The notes under the pieces were generated by a model that worked only from the letters and a program-made list of their open reading frames with translations, made no database searches and had not been told where the DNA came from. A stretch of DNA of 22,892 nt, taken from a virus. Numbering within the stretch: position 1 is the stretch's first letter; the number at the start of each line of letters is the position of its first letter. The position numbers were made by a program, and so were the translations under genes. The stretch spans positions 1 to 22,892 of IMG/VR virus record IMGVR_UViG_3300032309_001086, one strand, 5' to 3'. Of this stretch, positions 1-7,750 are shown piece after piece.

Positions 1-51
1 ACTGCTACAAACGTAGCTTGGACAAATAGAGAATCAGTAATATATACATAA
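1..51 (+). CDS. 3' end of an unknown gene (partial)
   Basis: Reading frame 1 is open from the window edge and ends in TAA at 49-51, giving 16 C-terminal residues (TATNVAWTNRESVIYT). The next start codon follows after five bases, the same tight same-strand packing seen in the rest of the window, so this is probably the tail of a real gene. Too little remains to assign a function. Its position before a fibre-like gene makes a tail or appendage protein possible, but this is only a guess. Confidence 0.55.
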   Translation, partial: TATNVAWTNRESVIYT

Positions 52-56
52 AAATT

Positions 57-347
57 ATGCCAATTACAAGTACAAACCCAATCGAAGTAGATGGAAATGT
101 TTACCCATATTATATGGTAAATTTAGCAATATCACCATTAGTTAAACCAACTGATATAGGTGGTAGCGTGGCTATGAGATTAACGCCTTATAGAGTATTA
201 GAAGATGGAAGCTCAGTAAGTTTGCCTGACAATTCAATCCCTATAACCTATATGGATGTCTTTGATAGCGGAGATGCAGACGCTATAAATGCAGCGGCAA
301 CAATTATGGGTGCTTTACAGACATTTATTAATGAAAAAAATCTTTAA
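57..347 (+). CDS. Small conserved-looking phage protein, function unknown
   Basis: This 96-residue protein has no membrane segment or signal peptide. The middle (about residues 18-48) contains NLAISPLVKPTDIGGSVAMR and looks like a beta-rich strand-turn-strand region. The C-terminus (about 68-95) is probably a helix ending in ALQTFINEKNL. The leader is A/T-rich without a Shine-Dalgarno sequence. The stop is two bases before the next ATG, so it is probably co-translated with the fibre-like gene that follows. I have an impression of similar small proteins beside fibre genes in Bacteroidetes phages, which suggests a fibre-associated or assembly-accessory role. That is inference; no catalytic motif is visible. 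Confidence 0.7.
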   Translation: MPITSTNPIEVDGNVYPYYMVNLAISPLVKPTDIGGSVAMRLTPYRVLEDGSSVSLPDNSIPITYMDVFDSGDADAINAAATIMGALQTFINEKNL

Positions 348-349
348 TC

Positions 350-1612
350 ATGGCTTTAAGATATGCAGTAGCTACAGGCAATTGGAGCAATACCGCTACT
401 TGGGATGGTGGTACACTGCCAACAGCAGCAGACGATGTATTTTCAAATAACTTTACTGTAACTATTGATGGAACATTTACAGTTTTGTCAATTAGAAACA
501 CATCAAATGCATCACCTGTTATTGCAGCAGGTGGTCAATTTAGATATGCTAATGGTGGTAATTTAACTTGTACTGCTGCTCAAGCTATTTTTGCAGGCTC
601 TACTACATCTGTATTAGAAATGACTTTAGCAAGCCCTAATACTGCAATATTTAATGGTTCTGTTTTAACACTTACAAATACAAACAATTATAATGCTATA
701 AAATTGTCAGGAACAGGAACACTTACTTGTACAGGAAATTATACAGTAGATAATGGTTCAGCTACAAAACAAATTATATATGTTACAGCTGCAGGAACTT
801 TAAATGTAATTGGTAATTTATCAAGTACAATAGCATCACAGGCTGCTCCTGCTAATACTTTAAGAATAGACGCAATTGCTACTGTAAATGTAACAGGTAA
901 TATAAATTCAAGTGGAGGTATACTTAATACAACTTCATCAGCTGTTATATTTTGTAACTCAAATTCAACTTTAAATATTACAGGGGATATTATAGGAGCA
1001 GCTAATGCAGGCATATATACAATAGGTTCTACTATTAACATAATAGGTAATATAACAGGAGGTACTTTAGTGCCTACGTTATTCAATAATACAAGTGCTT
1101 CTACCATATCAATAACAGGTATTGCTACTTCAAGTTCAACGCAACCTGCAATATTAACTTCAGTAGCTTATGCCGGTAATGCTGCAACAGGGACACTTGT
1201 AAAGGTTAGTGGTAATCCTGTAAACGCAAATGGTTTAATGGCTATTATAGCACCAAGAGTAACAATAGATACAAATACTTCAAGTTGGTTGTTTCAAATA
1301 TCAACAGGTGGTAACAGAACATTATATGCAGCAGGTGTAGCTTTAGGTAATCCTGCAACAAATAACGTAAGATTTGGAACCACTTATGGCGCATCAAGTG
1401 AACTTACAGGAACATTAAGAGTGCCAAGCGCTGCAAATGTATTAAGTGGTGTTTTAGTAGATGCTACAACAGGAACATTGTTAATGACACCTGCAGACTT
1501 TTGGAACTATCTTATATCAAGTGGTTTCACTGCTAATAGTATTGGAGATAGACTACAAAATGCAAGTACTGTTGCTACAACAGGAGGACAAATAGCAAGT
1601 TATAATATATAA
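350..1612 (+). CDS. Beta-repeat tail fibre/appendage-like protein
   Basis: This 420-residue protein is rich in Thr, Asn, Ser, Gly and Ala and poor in charged residues. The N-terminal 50 residues (RYAVATGNWSNTATWDGG, then NNFTVTIDGTFTV) resemble the opening of secreted or phage beta-solenoid proteins. From about residue 125 to 258 a degenerate rung repeats six times: LTCTGN (125), LNVIGN (151), VNVTGN (179), LNITGD (208), INIIGN (229) and ISITGI (253), spaced about 21-29 residues, as expected for a right-handed beta-helix. The last 70 residues (TLRVPSAANVLSGVLVD, then PADFWNYL) form a separate C-terminal domain of the kind found at phage fibre ends. No signal peptide is seen, so it is a virion protein rather than a secreted enzyme. 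A role in host-surface binding is inferred. A polysaccharide-degrading spike is possible, but I see no active site. Confidence 0.7.
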   Translation: MALRYAVATGNWSNTATWDGGTLPTAADDVFSNNFTVTIDGTFTVLSIRNTSNASPVIAAGGQFRYANGGNLTCTAAQAIFAGSTTSVLEMTLASPNTAIFNGSVLTLTNTNNYNAIKLSGTGTLTCTGNYTVDNGSATKQIIYVTAAGTLNVIGNLSSTIASQAAPANTLRIDAIATVNVTGNINSSGGILNTTSSAVIFCNSNSTLNITGDIIGAANAGIYTIGSTINIIGNITGGTLVPTLFNNTSASTISITGIATSSSTQPAILTSVAYAGNAATGTLVKVSGNPVNANGLMAIIAPRVTIDTNTSSWLFQISTGGNRTLYAAGVALGNPATNNVRFGTTYGASSELTGTLRVPSAANVLSGVLVDATTGTLLMTPADFWNYLISSGFTANSIGDRLQNASTVATTGGQIASYNI

Positions 1613-1617
1613 AAAAT

Positions 1618-1977
1618 ATGAAAACAATTAGAAATATAGCGCATTACATAATAGGTTTTGTTTTTCTATATACTTTAGGAAACGCTACTTATGTAAGTGA
1701 TTTTTTGGAATGGCAAAAGATAGTAGGCTCAATATTAATAGGATTAATATTTGGTGGTGCTATGGGTGCATTTTGGGAGTTATGGAATAATATTGCTTTT
1801 GGCATTAAACACGATGAAAAAGATGTAAAGAGAACTGCAATAGGTGGTGTTTTTGGCTGTATGCTAGCTTGTTATTATACAGATATACATTTTATTACCT
1901 TTTGGTTATTTTACGCTTGTATAGTTTTAATATTGGCTGATTCAATACGTTCAATTATAAAGAAAAACAATAATTAA
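1618..1977 (+). CDS. Small multi-pass membrane protein, holin-like candidate
   Basis: The 119-residue protein has four hydrophobic stretches, at about residues 7-24, 35-56, 73-87 and 90-110, and a basic tail (IRSIIKKNNN). Between the second and third lies GAFWELWNN, then D66, D69-V70, T73 and IGG at 75-77. This resembles the pattern G..WE...D.......D..D...T..GG seen in a class of small phage and bacterial membrane proteins. Several small transmembrane segments and a charged tail are what a holin would show, and lysis genes often sit near fibre genes. However, no endolysin or spanin is next to it, so the holin call is weak. It is tightly packed, with a five-base gap before it and the next ATG directly after its stop. 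Confidence 0.6.
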   Translation: MKTIRNIAHYIIGFVFLYTLGNATYVSDFLEWQKIVGSILIGLIFGGAMGAFWELWNNIAFGIKHDEKDVKRTAIGGVFGCMLACYYTDIHFITFWLFYACIVLILADSIRSIIKKNNN

Positions 1978-2202
1978 ATGGACATAAGAAAAATATCGAT
2001 AGGTCCTGATTATAAAAGCGGTGCAATGCATTACATTGTTGGGCAAAAAGTGCTTGGAGATAGTAATGAGGTATATCTAATTAAGAGAAATGACAAAAAA
2101 GATGTATTAATATATATTATAAATCAAAAAGAAGAAGTAGTTTTGTGGAAGGAATTTACTTCCCCAATGCCAATTTCAATCGAATATAATATAAATTTTT
2201 AA
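1978..2202 (+). CDS. Small conserved-looking protein, function unknown
   Basis: This 74-residue protein begins MDIRKISIGPDYKSGAMHYI and ends PMPISIEYNINF. It looks like a compact alternating beta-strand fold without membrane segments or cysteines. The ISIGPDYK and AMHYIVGQ segments look like conserved blocks, and I have the impression of having seen them near terminase genes of Bacteroidetes phages, but I cannot name the family. The ATG follows the previous stop with no gap, and the stop shares its last A with the next ATG (TAATG), so translation is probably coupled with the GroES-like gene. A role in packaging or virion assembly is only suggested by location. Confidence 0.7.
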   Translation: MDIRKISIGPDYKSGAMHYIVGQKVLGDSNEVYLIKRNDKKDVLIYIINQKEEVVLWKEFTSPMPISIEYNINF

Positions 2203-2765
2203 TGAAATCCCCATTTTATTTTATAGCAAAGCCTGTAAATGGTAAACGCTATGACAACACAAAAGACATAGGTGGTATTGAGTTTATAGTCAGTACATCA
2301 GAAGAAGATCATAAGTTCTCTAATAGATATGCTGAAGTTGTAGAACTACCCATCGGCTATGTCGGAACTATATCAATAGGAGATATACTTCTTGTGCATC
2401 ATAATGTATTCAAATTTTATAATGACATTAAAGGCCGACAAAAAAGTGGTAAAAGTTTCTTCAAAGAAGATTTATTCTTTATTGAAATAGACCAATTTTT
2501 TATGTACAAAAAAGGAGATACATGGTACGCATACGACAGATATTGCTTTGTTAAACCAATACCAACAATAGAATCATATATATCTAAGCCTTTCTCAGAA
2601 GAACCATTAATGGGGATTATGAAGTATCCAAATGAGTACCTATCAACGAAAGGCGTAAGATCCGGGGATATGGTTTGTTTCGTACCTGATAGTGAATATG
2701 AATTTAATATTGATGGAGAGAAGTTATATAGAATGTATGACCATCAAATAACAATGAAGCTATGA
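2202..2765 (+). CDS. Two-module GroES-like protein (candidate phage co-chaperonin)
   Basis: The 187-residue protein reads as two GroES-like beta-barrels. Module 1 (about residues 22-103) has an IGGIEF segment, then AEVVELP, then ISIGDILLVHHNVF with G60-D61, then a polar loop (71-84) and a strand ending DQFFMYK. Module 2 (about 136-187) has MGIMKYP, GVRSGDMVCF with G155-D156, then YEFNIDGEKLYRMYDHQI. The last part aligns by eye with the GroES ending (VGD.V.F, DGE.Y......DI). In GroES the same order is GGI, a mobile-loop region, V...VGD.V and a C-terminal strand; T4 gp31 is the known phage analogue that helps GroEL fold the capsid protein. Helping fold this phage's MCP is inferred. Position between small genes and the terminase fits an assembly role. 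The fold call rests on pattern recognition only. Confidence 0.55.
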   Translation: MKSPFYFIAKPVNGKRYDNTKDIGGIEFIVSTSEEDHKFSNRYAEVVELPIGYVGTISIGDILLVHHNVFKFYNDIKGRQKSGKSFFKEDLFFIEIDQFFMYKKGDTWYAYDRYCFVKPIPTIESYISKPFSEEPLMGIMKYPNEYLSTKGVRSGDMVCFVPDSEYEFNIDGEKLYRMYDHQITMKL

Positions 2766-3046
2766 CACCTAAAGAAACAAAACTAAAGATTATTTCTGCC
2801 GGGCATAAAGCAGTACTTGAGTTAATCAAAGTAGCTGAAGAACCTATTTTAAATATTGATGATATTGGAGGTGAATTGGCTGCGGACAAATTAAAAAATG
2901 CTGCTGCTACAAAAAAATTAGCTATATTTGATGCATTCGAGATTTTAAATAGAATAGAATCTGAGAAAGAAGGCATAGAATTATCTGAAAAAGGTATTAA
3001 TAAAATTGATTCAAAACAAGGATTTGCAGAAAGAAGGTCAAAATAA
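2762..3046 (+). CDS. Small helical protein in the small-terminase position
   Basis: This 94-residue protein is predicted to be nearly all helix (KLKIISAGHKAVLELIKVAE, then ELAADKLKNAAATKKLAIFD and AFEILNRIESEKEG). It has no clear helix-turn-helix and no membrane segment. Its ATG overlaps the previous stop (ATGA), and its 3' end overlaps the start of the terminase large subunit by about 40 bases. In many tailed phages the gene directly before the large terminase encodes the small DNA-recognition subunit, so that is the leading hypothesis. The size is at the low end for small terminases and I do not recognise the sequence. It could equally be another packaging accessory protein. Confidence 0.65.
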   Translation: MTPKETKLKIISAGHKAVLELIKVAEEPILNIDDIGGELAADKLKNAAATKKLAIFDAFEILNRIESEKEGIELSEKGINKIDSKQGFAERRSK

Positions 3047-5270
3047 TATCTATACCATAGTAAGGGATCATATACCTTCTAATGCTATTACTAAAAAAAA
3101 TAGTAATAAGTCTTGGATATATGGATACAATGACCAATATGATGTTGTAGTAATATCAAAGACAGGAGAGATAGGAGATATAATTAATATATCAGGACTT
3201 AATATCGCTCTTCCTAAAACACCAAAAGATTGTTTTAAAAGAAGCAATTCAAAAGCTGAACAGTATTGGGAAAGACAACCAATACCTAAAGAACTTTCAA
3301 GAATACAATCAATATTTCAATGGAATGAAATGGCAGCTGAATTTAAAAACAGATGGGTTGATTACATTGAAAATGAATTTGATCTTAGAGAGCAAGGTTT
3401 TTGGTTTATGAATAATGGAACTCCTACTTACATAACAGGTTCTCACTATATGTATCTTCAATGGTCTAGTATAGATGTTGGATACCCTGACTTTCGTGAA
3501 GCCAATAGGATATATTGGATTTTTTGGGAAGCGTGTAAGGCAGATGAGAGAAGTTTTGGAATGATATACTTAAAGATTAGACGTTCAGGATTCTCATTTA
3601 TGTCATCATCTGAATGTGTAAATATAGGAACACTTGCTCGTGATGCAAGGATAGGTATCTTATCAAAAACAGGAGCCGATGCTAAAAAGATGTTTACTGA
3701 TAAAGTAGTTCCTATAAACAATAGACTTCCGTTCTTCTTTAAACCTATTATGGATGGTATGGACAAACCAAAGACAGAGTTGGCTTTCCGTGTACCGGCA
3801 TCTAAGATTACGAAGAAGAATATGTATGATATAGATAGTGATGCTATAGATGGTTTGGACACATCAATAGATTGGAAGAACACAGAAGAGAACTCCTATG
3901 ATGGAGAAAAGCTTATATTTTTAGCTCATGACGAAAGTGCAAAATGGGTTAAGCCAAATAACATTCAAAACAATTGGCGAGTTACCAAGACATGTCTTAG
4001 ATTAGGTAGCAAGATTATTGGAAAATGTATGATGGGTTCAACCTCAAATGCATTATCAAAAGGAGGTCAAAACTACAAAGACCTATATGAAGATTCAATG
4101 GTAGGAAGTCGTAATGCTAATGGTCAAACCAAGAGTGGTTTATATGGCTTGTTCATTCCTATGGAGTGGAACATGGAGGGTTTCATAGACATCTATGGTA
4201 TGCCTGTGTTCTACAAACCGGAGACACCTATTAAAGGAGTTGATGGTATGATGATAAAAAATGGAGCTGTTGAGTATTGGGAAGCAGAGGTTGATTCTTT
4301 AAAAAGCGATTCTGATGCTTTAAATGAGTTTTATCGTCAGTTCCCTAGAACAACATCACATGCGTTCAGAGATGAAAGTAAACAGTCTCTATTTAATCTT
4401 ACAAAGATATATCAGCAGATTGATTATAACGACAGTTTAGTTAAGGAGCATTTTTTAACAAGAGGTTCTTTTCATTGGAAAGATGGAATTAAAGATAGTA
4501 AAGTTATATTCACTCCTGACTCAAGGGGTAGGTTCTTGGTAAGTTGGACACCTGCAAAGCACCTTCAAAATAATGTTCATATACGAAATGGATCTAAGTA
4601 TCCCGGTAATGAATATCTAGGATCTTTTGGGTGTGACTCTTATGATATATCTGCAGTAGTTGGAGGTAGAGGGTCGAATGGTTCGCTTCATGGTCTTACT
4701 AAATTTCACATGGATGAAGCTCCTGTAAACGAGTTTTTCCTTGAATACATAGCAAGACCTCAAACAGCAGAGATATTCTTTGAGGAGGTATTAATGGCTT
4801 GTGTGTTTTATGGTATGCCAATTCTTATAGAGAACAACAAACCTAGGTTATTGTATCATTTTAAAAATAGAGGTTATAGGAATTATTGTTTGAATAGACC
4901 TGATAAACAATACAATAAACTAACAAAAACAGAGAGAGAACTTGGAGGTATCCCAAACTCATCTGAAGATGTAAAGCAGTCTCACGCTTCTGCAATCGAG
5001 TCTTACATAGAGAGATATGTCGGATTTGATTTAGCAGGTGCTTATAGAGAGTCTGATGAAATGGGAACTATGCCATTCACAAGAACATTAGAAGATTGGG
5101 CAAAGTTTGACATAAACGACAGAACAAAATTTGATGCTTCTATTAGTTCAGGATTGGCTATTATGGCCAATCAAAAGCATTTATATTTACCCGAGAAAAA
5201 AGATTCAAAAATTATTGTTAACTTCGCAAGGTATTCTAATGAAGGAACAACAAGTCAAATAATTACATGA
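3006..5270 (+). CDS. terL: Terminase large subunit (DNA-packaging ATPase and nuclease)
   Basis: This 754-residue motor pumps phage DNA into the prohead through the portal and cuts it. The ATPase half shows a P-loop-like segment KIRRSGFS (190-197), lacking the classic GKS/T lysine; a Walker B strand with catalytic acid, LIFLAHDE (303-310); and a motif III-like MMGSTSN (342-348). The nuclease half shows an RNase H-type first acid in FGCDSYD (D544), a second in ILIEN (E609) and a third in TKFDASIS (D710). The usual order and spacing are kept, so both activities are probably intact. The start is a TTG overlapping the preceding gene: an in-frame TAG lies at 2976-2978, the first in-frame ATG is beyond residue 100, and the region between is clearly coding. 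A CTG at 2985 is an alternative start. The stop overlaps the portal ATG (ATGA). Confidence 0.93.
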   Translation: MIQNKDLQKEGQNNIYTIVRDHIPSNAITKKNSNKSWIYGYNDQYDVVVISKTGEIGDIINISGLNIALPKTPKDCFKRSNSKAEQYWERQPIPKELSRIQSIFQWNEMAAEFKNRWVDYIENEFDLREQGFWFMNNGTPTYITGSHYMYLQWSSIDVGYPDFREANRIYWIFWEACKADERSFGMIYLKIRRSGFSFMSSSECVNIGTLARDARIGILSKTGADAKKMFTDKVVPINNRLPFFFKPIMDGMDKPKTELAFRVPASKITKKNMYDIDSDAIDGLDTSIDWKNTEENSYDGEKLIFLAHDESAKWVKPNNIQNNWRVTKTCLRLGSKIIGKCMMGSTSNALSKGGQNYKDLYEDSMVGSRNANGQTKSGLYGLFIPMEWNMEGFIDIYGMPVFYKPETPIKGVDGMMIKNGAVEYWEAEVDSLKSDSDALNEFYRQFPRTTSHAFRDESKQSLFNLTKIYQQIDYNDSLVKEHFLTRGSFHWKDGIKDSKVIFTPDSRGRFLVSWTPAKHLQNNVHIRNGSKYPGNEYLGSFGCDSYDISAVVGGRGSNGSLHGLTKFHMDEAPVNEFFLEYIARPQTAEIFFEEVLMACVFYGMPILIENNKPRLLYHFKNRGYRNYCLNRPDKQYNKLTKTERELGGIPNSSEDVKQSHASAIESYIERYVGFDLAGAYRESDEMGTMPFTRTLEDWAKFDINDRTKFDASISSGLAIMANQKHLYLPEKKDSKIIVNFARYSNEGTTSQIIT

Positions 5271-7702
5271 AAAACGTAACAATAGATATAACATCGTCAG
5301 CCTTTCCGAGTCAGTTAGCTACTGATGCGGTTAAAGCTTCCCAACAATTTGGGTTACAAGTAGGTCAAGCCATTCAATATGAGTGGTTTAGAAAAGATGG
5401 AAACTCTTGTAGGTATTATAGTCAATGGAGAGAGTTTCACAGATTGAGACTTTATGCAAGAGGCGAGCAGTCTGTTGCTAAGTATAAGAATGAATTAGCT
5501 ATTGATGGAGACTTATCATATCTAAATTTAGATTGGACACCTGTTCCTGTAATACCAAAGTTTGTTGATATTATTGTAAATGGAATGTCAAATAGACTTT
5601 TTAAAGTTAAAGCATATTCTCAAGATGCAATGTCTCAAGCAAAAAGAAACAAGCATCAAGAGTTGGTAGAGTCTCAAATGGCAGCTAAAGAAGCTTTAAC
5701 TAAAATACAAGAGTTATCAGGTGCAAATCCATTTATAATGGATCCTGAAAAGTTGCCTAATAATGATGAGGAATTATCATTATATATGCAGTTAAACTAT
5801 AAACCTGCTATTGAGATTGCCGAAGAAGAAGCTATAAATACAATGTTTGATGAAAACCATTATGATGAGGTTCGTAAGAGACTTGATTATGATGCTACAG
5901 TACTTGGTATTTCGGTTGCTAAACATGAATTTCTTCAAGGAGCAGGAATAAAAATATCTTATGTTGACCCTGCAAATGTTGTTTATAGTTATACCGAAGA
6001 TCCTTATTTCAGAGATTGTTTTTATTGGGGAGAGATTAAAACTTTGCCGATAACAGAGTTGATGAAGATAGACCAAAGTTTGACAAAAGAGCAATTGCAA
6101 GAAATAACTCAGTATAGTCAAACTTGGTATGATTATTATAATGTTGCTCAATTTTATGAGAACAGTGTATTTTCAAGAGACACGTGTACGTTAATGTATT
6201 TTAATTATAAGACTACAAAGAAAGTAGTTTATAAAAAGAAAATACTTGATAATGGTGGGTCTAGGCTTATCGAGAAAGATGATAGTTTTAATCCTCCAAC
6301 AGAAATGATGGAAGAAGGGAACTTTGAAAAAATACAAAAAACTATTGACGTTTGGTACGAAGGTATTATGGTTATGGGAACCAATATCTTATTGCAGTGG
6401 AAATTATCTGAGAATATGGTGAGACCTAAATCAGCTACTCAACATGCTTTACCGAACTATGTGGCATCTGCTCCTCGTATGTACAAGGGTATTATTGAGT
6501 CTACAGTAAGAAGAATGATACCATTTGCTGACCTTATTCAAATTACTCACTTAAAACTTCAACAAGTAATCAATAGAGTTGTACCTGATGGTGTATTCAT
6601 TGATGCTGATGGATTAAACGAAGTTGATTTAGGTACAGGTGCTGCTTATAATCCTGAGGATGCTTTGAGACTATACTTCCAAACAGGTAGTGTTATTGGT
6701 AGAAGTTATACTCAAGATGGAGAGTTTAATAATGCGAGAGTTCCAATTACCCAATTAACATCGAACTCAGGATTGAGTAAGACTCAAATGCTTATAGGTA
6801 ACTATAATCATTATATGGATATGATTAGAACGGTAACAGGGTTGAATGAAGCGAGAGATGGTTCTACACCTGATCCTAATTCGTTAGTAGGTTTACAAAA
6901 ACTTGCTGCTTTAAATTCAAATACTGCTACTCGTCATATTCTCGATGGTGGTTTATTCATATACCGTTCATTAGCAGAAGCATTGACATATAGAATTGCA
7001 GATATCTTAGAATATTCTGATTTCAAAGATGAGTTTATAAATAAAATAGGAAGATATAATGTTTCTATCTTAAACGAAATATCAGACCTTTATATATATG
7101 ACTTTGGTATATTCATAGAAGTGGCTCCTGATGAAGAACAAAAAGCACAACTTGAAGCAAATATTCAAATGGCTTTATCTAAAGGAGATATCAATCTTGA
7201 AGATGCTATTGACATTCGTGAACTTAAGAATCTTAAACTTGCTAATCAATTATTGAAAATGAAGCGAGTTAAGAAACAAGAGCGTGAAGATCAAATGGAA
7301 ATGCAAAAACAAGCTATGGTTGCTCAACAGAATATTCAGTCTCAACAAATGGCGGCTCAAACGGCAATGCAAAAAATGCAAGCTGAATTAGAGATGAAGA
7401 TGAGATTGAAACAAATGGAGACAGAGTATAACATTAAGACAATGCAGGTTGAGGCCGAATTGAAATCACACTTAATGGCAGAGGAGTTCCAATACAATCA
7501 ACAAATAAAAGGTGCAGAAATGCAGACTTTAAGCCAAAGAGAAAAAGAACGTGAAGATGCTAAGGCTAAACGTATTAGCCAACAAAATACAGAGCAATCT
7601 AAACTTATAGACCAACGAAAAAACAATCTTCCTCCTTTGAATTTTGAGTCAAACGAAGATAGTTTAGATGGCTTTGATTTAGGAGAATTTGAGCCTCGAT
7701 AA
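5267..7702 (+). CDS. Portal protein
   Basis: This 811-residue protein directly follows the terminase and overlaps it by four bases, the usual place for the portal. The dodecameric portal forms the DNA channel at one vertex, docks the terminase and later the neck. The N-terminal and central parts (about residues 70-110, with LDWTPVPVIPKFVDIIVNGM, and about 180-600) match the style of crAss-like portals, which are also about 800 residues. About residues 660-785 form a long Met/Gln-rich, strongly charged coiled coil (repeated QMEMQKQ, AMQKMQAELEMKMRL), followed by an acidic tail (SNEDSLDGFDLGEFEPR). The coiled coil would fit the inward crown or barrel of the portal. Identity rests on context, size and family resemblance, because portals carry no catalytic motif. 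Confidence 0.88.
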   Translation: MKNVTIDITSSAFPSQLATDAVKASQQFGLQVGQAIQYEWFRKDGNSCRYYSQWREFHRLRLYARGEQSVAKYKNELAIDGDLSYLNLDWTPVPVIPKFVDIIVNGMSNRLFKVKAYSQDAMSQAKRNKHQELVESQMAAKEALTKIQELSGANPFIMDPEKLPNNDEELSLYMQLNYKPAIEIAEEEAINTMFDENHYDEVRKRLDYDATVLGISVAKHEFLQGAGIKISYVDPANVVYSYTEDPYFRDCFYWGEIKTLPITELMKIDQSLTKEQLQEITQYSQTWYDYYNVAQFYENSVFSRDTCTLMYFNYKTTKKVVYKKKILDNGGSRLIEKDDSFNPPTEMMEEGNFEKIQKTIDVWYEGIMVMGTNILLQWKLSENMVRPKSATQHALPNYVASAPRMYKGIIESTVRRMIPFADLIQITHLKLQQVINRVVPDGVFIDADGLNEVDLGTGAAYNPEDALRLYFQTGSVIGRSYTQDGEFNNARVPITQLTSNSGLSKTQMLIGNYNHYMDMIRTVTGLNEARDGSTPDPNSLVGLQKLAALNSNTATRHILDGGLFIYRSLAEALTYRIADILEYSDFKDEFINKIGRYNVSILNEISDLYIYDFGIFIEVAPDEEQKAQLEANIQMALSKGDINLEDAIDIRELKNLKLANQLLKMKRVKKQEREDQMEMQKQAMVAQQNIQSQQMAAQTAMQKMQAELEMKMRLKQMETEYNIKTMQVEAELKSHLMAEEFQYNQQIKGAEMQTLSQREKEREDAKAKRISQQNTEQSKLIDQRKNNLPPLNFESNEDSLDGFDLGEFEPR

Positions 7703-7720
7703 AATATCAAAAAAATTGTA

Positions 7721-7728
7721 TAGCTTTG
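7721..7728 (+). promoter_or_regulatory. Bacteroidetes -7 promoter box before the scaffold gene
   Basis: TAGCTTTG fits the Bacteroidetes -7 consensus TAnnTTTG and lies in the 48-base gap between portal and scaffold genes, 22 bases before the ATG. No good TTG/TTTG -33 box is seen at the usual 17-23 base spacing; the nearest TTTG (7688-7691) is too far. It would place a leader of about 15 bases on a transcript covering the scaffold and capsid genes. Confidence 0.45.
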
Positions 7729-7750
7729 TAAAAAATTAAATCAAATCAAA

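Noticed and set aside
739-1107. Minus-strand open frame opposite the fibre gene
   Set aside because: It lies fully inside a clear plus-strand gene; its hydrophobic composition is what the reverse complement of Thr/Asn/Ala-rich codons gives. No leader or neighbouring minus-strand gene supports it.
3458-3883. Minus-strand open frame opposite the terminase ATPase domain
   Set aside because: The plus strand encodes terminase motifs in this region; the antisense frame has no recognisable feature.
5792-6151. Minus-strand open frame opposite the portal gene
   Set aside because: Antisense shadow of a coding gene, Ile-rich without pattern, no promoter or leader.
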